Assembly: GCA_902582605.1 (NCBI GenBank)
Contig: CACHSP010000007.1
Coordinates: 1 to 35,145, forward strand
Source: an uncultured Pelagibacteraceae bacterium
GTDB lineage: Bacteria; Pseudomonadota; Alphaproteobacteria; Pelagibacterales; Pelagibacteraceae
DNA: 35,145 bases
Direction of reading: 5' to 3'
Made by a program: the position numbers and the translations under genes. Shown piece by piece: positions 1 to 7,911 of the stretch; within the stretch, counting starts at the first letter, position 1, and each line of letters begins with the position of its first letter. A model generated the notes under the pieces. The model did not search any database. It saw only the letters and a program-made list of their open reading frames with translations, and was not told the DNA's origin.

Positions 1-901
1 CTGTCATACCACCCATTGAGTAAGATGCTTGAATACTGTCAGCTTCTTGATCAACAGAAGTACCTGATTTTTCAGTATTGTGCTCAGCATAAGAAATTGA
101 GAAGTTATCATTTACCATAAATGAAATTCCGTAAATCTCAGTTTCATAGTCAGTGCCACCTGTAGCAGAGTCATCCTCATCATTGATTTGGTAACCTACT
201 GTAGCTGGACCGAATGCATAAGTTGCACCGATAGTTGAATGGTCAAGTTCTTTACCATCAGCTTGTCCTTCAGTACCTACTCCACCAAACACTGTAAGAC
301 CCATATCTTCTACAGCATAAGTTACAGCAACAGATGATGATGAATCAACACTTGTTGAAGTCGTATCTTGACTACCATCAGATCTATTTGCAGTTGCACC
401 TAAGTTATCAGACCAACCAACGCTTACTGAAGCACCGCCTACAGTTGTTGAATAACCGAAACCTGCACCAGAAGCCATTTTAGCCATAGTAGCTGCTACA
501 CCAGATGTTCCTAGACCATCGTTAGCTTGTTCATATGCCATTGGCATTTTATCTTCTAAACCAGCTAATCCATAGTGACCATCAGTATCGTTATATCCTA
601 CTGAACCCAAATCACCCATGTCTAATGTTAAAGATGAAGTATCAGATCCGCCAGTGTGCATTCCTCTTAAACCATGTGACAACGATATTGTAAAACCATT
701 GTCTAGTTCAGCTGAACCACTTGCACTGATTTCTTGGTCCATTGCGAATCCACTCGCTACGACATTAGTCGTTTCAAGAGTTCCACCCTTATTTACATAA
801 CTGAGTTTAGCACCACCACTTAGTGATAACTCGCCTGCAAATGCAGATGTTGCAACTAATGAACCAGCAAGAGCTGTAAGCCCTACTTTTTTAATGTTCA
901 T
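1..901 (-). CDS. Outer-membrane porin, 5' part (3' end beyond left edge)
   Basis: The minus-strand frame from ATG at 901 stays open to the left edge, giving 300 codons with the C-terminus missing. The N-terminus is a classical Sec signal peptide: Lys at residues 4-5, a hydrophobic core, and AFA|GELS with predicted cleavage after residue 22. The mature part has short alternating polar/hydrophobic stretches rich in Gly, Ser, Thr, Asp and aromatic residues (for example GFGYSTTVGGASVSVGW and SISYAEH), as in Gram-negative trimeric porins of the porin_4 type. It should form a beta-barrel for passive uptake of small solutes. Codon use is less AT-skewed than in neighbours, which fits a highly expressed protein. 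An A/G-rich Shine-Dalgarno (AAAGGAAA) lies just before the ATG. The class is fairly sure; substrate specificity cannot be read. Confidence 0.88.
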   Translation of the reverse strand, partial: MNIKKVGLTALAGSLVATSAFAGELSLSGGAKLSYVNKGGTLETTNVVASGFAMDQEISASGSAELDNGFTISLSHGLRGMHTGGSDTSSLTLDMGDLGSVGYNDTDGHYGLAGLEDKMPMAYEQANDGLGTSGVAATMAKMASGAGFGYSTTVGGASVSVGWSDNLGATANRSDGSQDTTSTSVDSSSSVAVTYAVEDMGLTVFGGVGTEGQADGKELDHSTIGATYAFGPATVGYQINDEDDSATGGTDYETEIYGISFMVNDNFSISYAEHNTEKSGTSVDQEADSIQASYSMGGMT

Positions 902-928
902 ATTGTTTCCTTTGTTTATTTATTGTTT

Positions 929-950
929 TTATTATTAAAATTAATAATAA
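929..950. repeat. 22-bp AT palindrome in the porin leader
   Basis: The arms TTATTATTAA (929-938) and TTAATAATAA (941-950) are perfect inverted repeats separated by 2 nt. The element lies 28-49 nt upstream of the porin ATG. It could be an operator or an mRNA hairpin. A similar core lies upstream of rho (12471-12490). Confidence 0.5.
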
Positions 951-1000
951 GTACCATTAATTAACAAATTTTGGTTTGACATGATTTAAAATAGAAAAAA

Positions 1001-1029
1001 TTTTTATTTTTTTATACCTTGTGTTGCAA
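1001..1029 (-). promoter_or_regulatory. Possible sigma-70 promoter of the porin gene
   Basis: On the minus strand, TTGCAA (1029-1024) is followed after 17 nt by TAAAAA (1006-1001). This is a passable -35/-10 pair that would leave a 5' leader of roughly 90-100 nt. A-rich hexamers are common here, so the call is weak. Confidence 0.3.
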
Positions 1030-1031
1030 AA

Positions 1032-1075
1032 TTATCACACTTTTATTCGTTTATTTGGGGTATTTAATGTGATAA
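1032..1075. repeat. Spaced inverted repeat TTATCACA / TGTGATAA
   Basis: TTATCACA (1032-1039) and TGTGATAA (1068-1075) are perfect inverted copies 28 bp apart. They lie between the porin gene and the divergent lipoprotein gene, just upstream of the proposed porin -35. They may be paired half-sites for a regulator; which one is unknown. Confidence 0.35.
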
Positions 1076-1106
1076 CTAACCTTTTTTAACAGGTTCTAAT
1101 AATTTA

Positions 1107-1619
1107 ATGCATATTTTACCAAGACTTATAATAATTCTTTTCTTTATAATATTTAGTGGATGTAATATCTACAAGCCAGTAGATGCTAGAAAAGTAAGTC
1201 CAACTGGCACTGAAAGAGCCAAAAAAAATATTGAAGAAGGTAGAAGTGTTGGGGTGTTTGGCATAGCGACTGGAAAAGGTAGAGGTGGCTCGTTTGAATT
1301 TGCAACTACCAATGAATTATGGAGAGCTTCCTTAGATGTAATTGATTTTATGCCTTTAACCTCTGTAAATTATAGTGGTGGTGTTATAATTACCGACTGG
1401 TATTCAGAGCAAGGTAATACTAATGAGTCTATAAAAATTACGATAAAGTTTCTAAGTAATGAAGTAAGATCAGATTCTCTTGATGTTGATGTATTTTACA
1501 AAACGTGTATTGCTACTAGCAATTGTAAAATCAATAAACAAGAGGGACAACTCAAAAAAGAAATTACAAAACAAATATTAGCTAAAGCTGCGATATATAA
1601 AAAACAAGTTAAAGATTGA
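1107..1619 (+). CDS. DUF3576-family outer-membrane lipoprotein
   Basis: This 170-residue protein begins with a lipoprotein signal: Arg6, a run of Leu/Ile/Phe, then lipobox F-S-G-C with Cys19 as the lipidation site. The mature part matches the pattern of the alphaproteobacterial DUF3576 family, including the 'LWRASLDVIDFMPL' stretch and a following region about a glycine turn and 'TDWY'. No enzymatic motif is visible and the family has no firm function. It sits 42 bp upstream of leuS, next to lptE, an arrangement common in Alphaproteobacteria; an envelope role is inference. A Cys pair (CIATSNC) lies near residues 136-142. The ATG at 1107 is preferred because it puts the signal at the N-terminus, although no strong Shine-Dalgarno is visible. 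Confidence 0.8.
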   Translation: MHILPRLIIILFFIIFSGCNIYKPVDARKVSPTGTERAKKNIEEGRSVGVFGIATGKGRGGSFEFATTNELWRASLDVIDFMPLTSVNYSGGVIITDWYSEQGNTNESIKITIKFLSNEVRSDSLDVDVFYKTCIATSNCKINKQEGQLKKEITKQILAKAAIYKKQVKD

Positions 1620-1623
1620 TAGA

Positions 1624-1660
1624 ACCAGCTGGTGACTAATTAATCAATTTGGTAATTAGT
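1624..1660. repeat. Two palindromes in the leuS leader
   Basis: ACCAGCTGGT (1624-1633) is a perfect 10-bp palindrome. Two bases later a hairpin begins with arms ACTAATTA (1635-1642) and TAATTAGT (1653-1660) around a 10-nt loop. The second arm ends one base before the leuS ATG, so folding would hide the ribosome-binding region. No T-box core or leucine-rich leader peptide is visible. Confidence 0.5.
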
Positions 1661-1661
1661 T

Positions 1662-4196
1662 ATGAACAGATATAATTTCAAATTAGTAGAAGCAAAGTGG
1701 CAAAATTATTGGGAAAAAAATAAAAGCTTCAAAGTTCAAACAGATCCTTCAAAAAAAAAATTTTATTGCCTTGAAATGTTTCCATACCCATCAGGAAAAA
1801 TTCATATGGGCCATGTAAGAAATTATACTATAGGAGATGTGCTTGCTCGTTACAAATCTCTTAAAGGATATAATGTGTTACATCCGATGGGTTGGGACTC
1901 ATTTGGTATGCCCGCTGAAAATGCGGCAAAACAAAATAATCTAGATCCAAAAAAATGGACAGAAACAAACATATCAAATATGAAGACTCAATTAAAAAAA
2001 CTGGGTTTATCGATTGATTGGGATAGAGAAATTTCTACTTGCAATAAAGACTATTACAAACATCAACAAGCCTTTTTTTTAGAACTATTTGAAAAAAAAC
2101 TTGTCTATAGAAAAGAAAAGTATGTTAATTGGGATCCAGTAGATGAAACAGTTTTAGCAAATGAGCAAGTTATAGATGGTAAGGGCTGGCGTTCTGGAGC
2201 TATAGTTGAAAGAAAAAAATTAAACCAATGGTTTTTTAATATATCCAAATTTTCCCAAGAACTTTTAGATGGCCTAGAAAAATTAAATACATGGCCAAAC
2301 AAAGTAAAAACGATGCAAAAAAATTGGATTGGAAAGTCATTTGGGTGCGAAATTGATTTTAAAATAGAAGGAGACTTGCCTGTTGAAAATATTAAGTGTT
2401 TTACTACAAGACCAGATACACTTTTTGGGTTTTCTTTTTTAGCATTATCAGCGGATCATGAAGTTTCTAAATTCTTTAAAGATGACAAGAATTTTTTAAG
2501 TTTTAAAGAAGAATGTTCAAAAACTGGCACGACTGAAGAAGCTATAGCAGTAGGTGAAAAAATTGGATTTAAAACGAATCTTGTAGCTGTAAATCCCCTC
2601 AATCCAAAACAAAAAGTGCCAGTATACTTTGCAAACTTTGTATTAATGGATTATGGATTTGGAGCTGTTTTTGGTTGCCCAGCGCACGATCAAAGAGATT
2701 TTGATTTTGCAAAAAAATATGATCTAGAAATAAAGACTGTTGTTCGACCAATGGATAAAGATGAAAATTTTAAAGTACTCGATGAGGCATATCCAGGACC
2801 AGGTGTTTTGATTAATTCAGAGTTTCTAAATGGTCTTAAAGCACCAGAAAATTCTATTCTTGAAACAATTAAAATTTTAGAAAAAAAAAAATTGGGAAAA
2901 AAACAAATTAATTTTAGATTAAAAGATTGGGGTGTATCTAGACAAAGATATTGGGGATGTCCTATTCCAATAGCATATGATGAAAATGGTATTGCTTACC
3001 CAATTCCTAAATCAATGTTACCAGTAGAGCTTCCTGAAAATATAGATCTTAATGTTAAAGGTAATCCACTAGATAACCAAAATGATTGGAGAAAAGTAAT
3101 TATAAATGGAAAACAATTGATAAGAGAGACAGACACTTTAGATACATTTGTATGTTCGTCGTGGTATTACTTAAGATTTTGTTCACCAAAAGAAGCTGAG
3201 TATGGATTTAAAAAAGAAGATATCGATTACTGGATGCCTGTAGATCAATATATCGGTGGTGTTGAACATGCAATTTTACATTTACTTTACTCAAGATTTT
3301 TTATGCGAGCTTTATCTGAAAAAAATAGTGATTTTAATATCTTAGAACCTTTCAGTGGTCTATTTACACAAGGAATGGTATGTCATGAAACTTATAAAGA
3401 TCCAGACAATAATTGGATAAGTCCTGAAGAAATTGAAAACATAGATGGAAAGAAGTATCTTAAACAAGATAGATCTAAGTTGATTTCGATTGGGCCTTCA
3501 GAATCTATGTCAAAATCAAAAAAAAATACTATAGATCCGGAAAATATAATTGCTAATTATGGTGCTGACTCAGCAAGACTTTTTATATTGTCAGATAGTC
3601 CTCCAGAAAAAGACGTCCAATGGTCTGAGGAAGGTATAGTGTCATCTTTTAAATTTATTCAAAAACTTTGGAAATTAAATGAAAAAATCATAAATGAAAT
3701 TAACAAAAATCATAACAAAGATAAGGATGAGGAGATTACAAAATATACTAATAAGTATTTAAAGAAAGTTTACGATAATCTTGAGAGTTTCAGTTATAAT
3801 AAAATAATAGCTAACTTGTATGAAATGTATTCTTACATAAACAAACAAATAGAAAAAACTTACACAAAACATACAATAATTGAAAATTATCAAAAAATTT
3901 TAATTACAATGACACCAATTCTTCCTCACTTTGCTAACGAGTGCTTAAGTATGATAAAAGCTAAAAATTTTAAGTGGCCAGAATACGATACTTCAATGTT
4001 AAAAGAGGAAACTATTAACGTTGTTATACAAATTAATGGAAAAAAAAGAGGTCTTATTCAAACAAAACCTAATATTGCAGAGGAAAAACTCTTTGAAATA
4101 ATTAAGAATGATGAGAAAATAATAAAATATTTTGATCAGAAAAAAATTAAAAAGAAAATTTATATTAAGGATAAACTTTTGAATATAATTATTTAA
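1662..4196 (+). CDS. leuS: Leucyl-tRNA synthetase
   Basis: This class Ia synthetase charges tRNA-Leu in the cytoplasm. At 844 residues it has the usual bacterial length. The HIGH signature is HMGH at residues 48-51, inside [15 protein letters not shown]. The CP1 editing domain has its Thr-rich loop ([11 protein letters not shown], near 246-254) and the [11 protein letters not shown] segment (near 337-347). [12 protein letters not shown] lies near 420-433, and the KMSKS loop appears as SMSKS (615-619). The C-terminal tRNA-binding region ends with the usual 'VQINGKKRG' strand. The first codons form the conserved WQ.YWE start, supporting ATG 1662. The gene is followed without a gap by lptE. An A10 run lies at 1751-1760. 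Confidence 0.98.
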   Translation: MNRYNFKLVEAKWQNYWEKNKSFKVQTDPSKKKFYCLEMFPYPSGKIHMGHVRNYTIGDVLARYKSLKGYNVLHPMGWDSFGMPAENAAKQNNLDPKKWTETNISNMKTQLKKLGLSIDWDREISTCNKDYYKHQQAFFLELFEKKLVYRKEKYVNWDPVDETVLANEQVIDGKGWRSGAIVERKKLNQWFFNISKFSQELLDGLEKLNTWPNKVKTMQKNWIGKSFGCEIDFKIEGDLPVENIKCFTTRPDTLFGFSFLALSADHEVSKFFKDDKNFLSFKEECSKTGTTEEAIAVGEKIGFKTNLVAVNPLNPKQKVPVYFANFVLMDYGFGAVFGCPAHDQRDFDFAKKYDLEIKTVVRPMDKDENFKVLDEAYPGPGVLINSEFLNGLKAPENSILETIKILEKKKLGKKQINFRLKDWGVSRQRYWGCPIPIAYDENGIAYPIPKSMLPVELPENIDLNVKGNPLDNQNDWRKVIINGKQLIRETDTLDTFVCSSWYYLRFCSPKEAEYGFKKEDIDYWMPVDQYIGGVEHAILHLLYSRFFMRALSEKNSDFNILEPFSGLFTQGMVCHETYKDPDNNWISPEEIENIDGKKYLKQDRSKLISIGPSESMSKSKKNTIDPENIIANYGADSARLFILSDSPPEKDVQWSEEGIVSSFKFIQKLWKLNEKIINEINKNHNKDKDEEITKYTNKYLKKVYDNLESFSYNKIIANLYEMYSYINKQIEKTYTKHTIIENYQKILITMTPILPHFANECLSMIKAKNFKWPEYDTSMLKEETINVVIQINGKKRGLIQTKPNIAEEKLFEIIKNDEKIIKYFDQKKIKKKIYIKDKLLNIII

Positions 4197-4652
4197 ATGA
4201 TAAAAAAAATTTTTTTTATAATCTTATTACTAAATTTGTTAAATCATTGTGATTATAAACCAGTTTATTCACAACAAAATAAAGTAGATTACAAAATAGT
4301 TGTAACAAGTTTTACTGGTGATAAAGAGATTAACAATTTAATTTCTACAATCCTAAAAAGAAACAGCAAAATTAACTCTAATAAAATTTTAAATATTAGT
4401 TTTGATACAAAGTATATGAAAAATATCTTGGCTAGAAATGCTGCTGGAACAATTACTGATTACCAAGCTGCAGTAATCACAGAATTTACGATTGAAAAAG
4501 AAAATAATTCTGAAAATTTTTCTGTAAATGAAAAATTTAATTTTCAAAAAATGACTGATAAATATGAGGAAAAAAATTATGAACAAACTATCAAGAAAAA
4601 TTTAGCCAATTCAATTTCTCAAAAACTAATTCTTAGATTGGCTCTAAATTAA
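4197..4652 (+). CDS. lptE: LPS-assembly lipoprotein LptE
   Basis: The ATG starts on the base after the leuS stop. The 151-residue product has a Lys-Lys/hydrophobic signal and a candidate lipidation Cys at residue 18, followed by DYKPVYS, which matches the 'CGFKPLYS' start of LptE. LptE is the outer-membrane lipoprotein that plugs LptD and delivers LPS to the surface. The lipobox is unusual: it reads L-N-H-C, with His where Gly/Ala/Ser is normal. Position between leuS and holA is the standard alphaproteobacterial (and gammaproteobacterial) arrangement and carries much of the assignment, because the rest of the sequence diverges fast. Confidence 0.85.
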   Translation: MIKKIFFIILLLNLLNHCDYKPVYSQQNKVDYKIVVTSFTGDKEINNLISTILKRNSKINSNKILNISFDTKYMKNILARNAAGTITDYQAAVITEFTIEKENNSENFSVNEKFNFQKMTDKYEEKNYEQTIKKNLANSISQKLILRLALN

Positions 4653-5644
4653 TGATTTTAAAATCTTTTGAATTAAATAAAATCTCAGAAAATACAATTT
4701 TTCACTTATTATATGGTAAAAATGAAGGTTTAAAAACTGAATGTATAAATGAAATTTTAAAAAAAAATGATGGAAAGGTTTTTAACTATGATGAAAACCA
4801 AATTAAAGATCAGACAGAGTCTTTTTATGAAAATTTATTATCTGGCTCGCTATTTGAGAACACTAAAATCATTTTGATTAATAGAGCATCAGACAAGATT
4901 TATAATATAGTTCTAGATTTGATTGAAAGAAATATAAATAATACTAAGATCATAATTAATGCTGGTGTTTTGGAAACTAGATCAAAACTAAGATCTCTTT
5001 TTGAAAAAAATAAAGATTTAATTTGCATACCAACTTATCCAGACAATAATGATACTCTTACTAAGTTAGCTGCAAATATATTTAGAAAAGAAAATATTAC
5101 AATCTCACAACAAAATATAAATTTGATCGTTGAAAAATGTAACGGAGATAGAAAAAACTTAAAAATTGAAATTGAGAAAATAAAAATTTTTGGAAAAGAT
5201 AAAAAAAAGATATCAACTGGAGAAATTTTAAAGTTAATAAATTTGTCTGAAAATTACGAATTATCTGAACTAATAGACAATAGCTTAGCAAAAAATAGAA
5301 CTAAAATAATTAATATTTTAAATGAAAATAATTATAACGCAGAGGATTGCATAATTATTTTAAGAACCTTTTTATCAAAAGCCAAAAGAATTCATAAACT
5401 TGCAATAGAATTAGAAAAAAATAACGACATTAACAAAACAATAAACTCAGCTAAACCACCCATCTTTTGGAAAGATAAAGAGATTGTAAAAGTACAACTT
5501 AAAAAATGGAAATCTAAAAAAATCAAAGTGCTTATCAATAAAATTAATGATGTTGAATTAAAAATTAAGAAAAATTATAATAATTCTGTACTGATTGTGA
5601 CTAACTTTATTTTAGAGGAAGGTCTTTTAGAAGCTAGTAATTAG
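4652..5644 (+). CDS. holA: DNA polymerase III delta subunit (clamp-loader HolA)
   Basis: This 330-residue protein overlaps the lptE stop by one base (TAATG). It shows the HolA layout: an N-terminal AAA+-like fold beginning LLYGKNEGLKTECINEIL (near 19-36), 'SLFENTKIILINRASDK' near 66-82, and an all-helical C-terminal collar. Delta opens the beta sliding clamp during loading. Motifs are weak, as usual for delta, so the call rests on this pattern plus the leuS-lptE-holA order. Its 3' end overlaps the convergent parB gene by 11 bp. Confidence 0.9.
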   Translation: MILKSFELNKISENTIFHLLYGKNEGLKTECINEILKKNDGKVFNYDENQIKDQTESFYENLLSGSLFENTKIILINRASDKIYNIVLDLIERNINNTKIIINAGVLETRSKLRSLFEKNKDLICIPTYPDNNDTLTKLAANIFRKENITISQQNINLIVEKCNGDRKNLKIEIEKIKIFGKDKKKISTGEILKLINLSENYELSELIDNSLAKNRTKIINILNENNYNAEDCIIILRTFLSKAKRIHKLAIELEKNNDINKTINSAKPPIFWKDKEIVKVQLKKWKSKKIKVLINKINDVELKIKKNYNNSVLIVTNFILEEGLLEASN

Positions 5645-6473
5645 ATTTGATAATATCTATTATTTTATTTAGTTGATCAATATCATGATAAAAAAAGGTA
5701 ATTGTTCCTTTATTTTTTTTATTATTTTTAATAGAGACATTTAACCCAATTCTATCAGTTATTGATCTTTCAAGATTTTGAATATTTGGATCACTAGATT
5801 TTGCTAAAAAACTCTTTTTTTTCTTAAAGATTTTAACAAAATTTTCTGATTGACGAACTGAAAGTTTTTTTTCGATGATTTTTCGTGCAACAAAGGTTGC
5901 ATTTTCAAGTCCAACCAATATTTTTGCATGACCAGCTGAAATTTCTTTTGTTTCAATCAAATCTAAAACGTCACGTGGTAAAGTTAAAATCCTCAAACAA
6001 TTGGTAATATAACTTCTACTTTTTCCAATAAATTTTGAAACTTTTTCTTGATCATAAGAAAAATCATTTATTAATCTTTGATAGCCCTGGGCTTCTTCCA
6101 GTGGATTAAGATCATTTCTTTGAACATTTTCAACAATTGCAAATTCCAAAGATTTCAAATCATCTGCTTCAGTAACAACAACAGGGACTTCATGAAGACC
6201 AGCTTTTTGAGCTGCAAGCCAACGTCTTTCACCAGCTATGATTTCATATTTAGAATTTTCATCAGATTTACGAACAATAATTGGCTGAATAATACCTCTT
6301 TCTCTTATTGATTTTTCTAAATCATTCAAACTATCTTCATCAAAAATTTTTCTAGGTTGGAATTTATTTGGATAAAGATCACCAATTAATAGTTTGTTTG
6401 TTTTTTCTTCAATTTTGGTCTCTCCAATTAATGATGACAATCCTCTACCCAGTCCTTTTTTTATCTTGTCCAT
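5634..6473 (-). CDS. parB: Chromosome-partitioning protein ParB
   Basis: ParB is a DNA-binding CTPase that loads at parS and spreads as a clamp. The 279-residue protein has the N-terminal ParA-stimulating peptide (KKGLGRGLSSLIGE, 5-18) and the CTP-binding domain with GERR (81-84) and ENVQRNDLNPLEEA (115-128). The helix-turn-helix for parS recognition is near 142-162 (KVSKFIGKSRSYITNCLR), and a small C-terminal dimerisation domain follows. The start ATG overlaps the parA stop by one base, so the two are translationally coupled. A parS site lies about 1.4 kb upstream inside rsmG. Confidence 0.97.
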   Translation of the reverse strand: MDKIKKGLGRGLSSLIGETKIEEKTNKLLIGDLYPNKFQPRKIFDEDSLNDLEKSIRERGIIQPIIVRKSDENSKYEIIAGERRWLAAQKAGLHEVPVVVTEADDLKSLEFAIVENVQRNDLNPLEEAQGYQRLINDFSYDQEKVSKFIGKSRSYITNCLRILTLPRDVLDLIETKEISAGHAKILVGLENATFVARKIIEKKLSVRQSENFVKIFKKKKSFLAKSSDPNIQNLERSITDRIGLNVSIKNNKKNKGTITFFYHDIDQLNKIIDIIKSNY

Positions 6474-7267
6474 TAAGCTGCGCTACCAATTTGACTTTCT
6501 TGATTAATAAATTCATCCGTAAAACTATAATATGATTTACTGCCAGAACAATTTTTATCATATATCAGGACGGGCACTCCATGAGATGGTGCTTCAGATA
6601 ATCTGACATTACGTGGAATTACAGTTTGATATACTTTTTCTTTAAAATAATCTCTTGCTTCTTGTTCAACTTGTGATGATAACTTATTTCTTCTGTCATA
6701 CATTGTTAAAAGTATCCCTTGAATTTCTAAATTAGGATTTAAATTAATTTTTATGCGATCAATTGTTTTCATCAATTGAGTTAAGCCCTCTAATGCAAAA
6801 AATTCTGTCTGAAGAGGGACTAAAAGCGAGTTTGAGCATACAAGAGCCATAACAGTCAATAAACTAAGAGATGGTGGACAATCTATTAGTATATAATCAT
6901 ATTGTCCTCCAGAATCGTTTAAAAACGCAGTTAATTTGACCTTCAAAATAAACGCCCGATTGCTATCCCCAGCTGTCTCAACTTCTAAACCAGACAAATC
7001 AACATTCGAAGATACCAAATCAAGATTATCAAATTTAGTTTTTTTAATTACTTGTGAAATAGACTTACTTCCATTTAAAATTCCATAAATAGTTTCGTCA
7101 GACCTTTCTAAATTAGATAAACCAAGGCCAGTTGTTGCATTTCCTTGAGGATCTAAATCAATAACTAAAATTTTTTTTCCAAGTTGAGTTAATGCAGACG
7201 CTAGGTTAATTACTGTTGTTGTTTTACCAACACCACCTTTCTGATTTATTATTGAAATAGTTTTCAT
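6473..7267 (-). CDS. parA: Chromosome-partitioning ATPase ParA (Soj)
   Basis: ParA is a Walker-type ATPase that binds DNA nonspecifically and moves ParB-parS complexes. The deviant Walker A motif KGGVGKTT (residues 10-17) carries the signature Lys at the second position of the loop. 'DLDPQGNATTGLG' follows near 39-51, and Walker B is YILIDCPPSL. The start is taken as ATG at 7267, which gives the family-typical MKTISIINQKGG. A TTG one codon upstream (7270) is also in frame. The ATG overlaps the rsmG stop (TGATG), indicating coupling within the mnmG-rsmG-parA-parB unit. Confidence 0.97.
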   Translation of the reverse strand: MKTISIINQKGGVGKTTTVINLASALTQLGKKILVIDLDPQGNATTGLGLSNLERSDETIYGILNGSKSISQVIKKTKFDNLDLVSSNVDLSGLEVETAGDSNRAFILKVKLTAFLNDSGGQYDYILIDCPPSLSLLTVMALVCSNSLLVPLQTEFFALEGLTQLMKTIDRIKINLNPNLEIQGILLTMYDRRNKLSSQVEQEARDYFKEKVYQTVIPRNVRLSEAPSHGVPVLIYDKNCSGSKSYYSFTDEFINQESQIGSAA

Positions 7268-7911
7268 CAAATTTTTTTTTGCATATTTTTTATGTTTAAC
7301 AAAAAAGAATCTTTACTTGTTAAACTTTTTTTTTCCTCGTAGTCTAAATCCCAAAGTTTAAGAGTATCATTTAAGATTTTTCTTCCACTTTTTCCCATAA
7401 ACAGAATTATATTTTTATATTTCCTAAAATTTTTTTGTACTAAATCAAGAATTATTGGCATTGGTTTAAAAGCTCTGGACATAATGGTTCCAGTTTCAAT
7501 ATTTTTAATTTTAAAAATATCTTTTTGTATTATTTCCGTATTCAATTCTAATTTTTTTGAGACATCTTTTAAAAAAACACATTTGTGATAACTTTTTTCA
7601 TAAAGTTTTATTTTCATGCTGTTTTTCAATCTTTTCATTAATATTGCAATGATTAGACCAGGCATTCCGCCCCCAGTACCTAAATCAGAGGTTGTATTAC
7701 TTTTTAAATCAATAAAATCAATTATTTGCGCTGAATCAACAATATGCCTTTGTCTAATATCCTTCTTTTTTGAGCTTTTTTTACTAATTATATTAATTTC
7801 CTCATTTTTCTTTTGGATCATGCTTATTAAGCTTTCAAGCTCATTACAAGTTTCACGTGAAACATGAAGTTTTTGAATTTGAGAGTAATTTTTAAAAATT
7901 ATCGAATCCAT
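7267..7911 (-). CDS. rsmG: 16S rRNA m7G527 methyltransferase RsmG (GidB)
   Basis: RsmG methylates N7 of G527 in 16S rRNA using S-adenosylmethionine. The 214-residue protein has VSRET at 17-21, the RH.VDS motif at 54-60, and the SAM-binding glycine loop DLGTGGGMPG (76-85). 'SRAFKP' in the second half is also conserved. The codons for VSRET double as the parS palindrome (7850-7863). The start ATG overlaps the mnmG stop by one base, and the stop overlaps parA. Confidence 0.95.
   Translation of the reverse strand: MDSIIFKNYSQIQKLHVSRETCNELESLISMIQKKNEEINIISKKSSKKKDIRQRHIVDSAQIIDFIDLKSNTTSDLGTGGGMPGLIIAILMKRLKNSMKIKLYEKSYHKCVFLKDVSKKLELNTEIIQKDIFKIKNIETGTIMSRAFKPMPIILDLVQKNFRKYKNIILFMGKSGRKILNDTLKLWDLDYEEKKSLTSKDSFLLNIKNMQKKI
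7850..7863. promoter_or_regulatory. parS: parS centromere site
   Basis: GTTTCACGTGAAAC is a perfect 14-bp palindrome identical to the core of the bacterial parS consensus (TGTTTCACGTGAAACA). The flanks here are A on the left, where the consensus has T, and A on the right, a match. It lies inside rsmG close to parAB. It is the only copy I saw in the window. The same codons encode the conserved VSRET peptide of RsmG. Confidence 0.92.

Noticed and set aside
618..800. 60-codon plus-strand frame opposite the porin gene
   Set aside because: Antisense shadow of a porin with convincing signal peptide and barrel sequence.
1021..1045. CRP-like site (TGTG...TCACA) near the porin promoter
   Set aside because: The half-sites are 10 bp apart instead of 6, so it does not match the CRP/FNR spacing.
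1620..1661. T-box or leucine attenuator before leuS
   Set aside because: Only 42 bp are available, with no T-box core sequence and no run of leucine codons; only simple palindromes are present.
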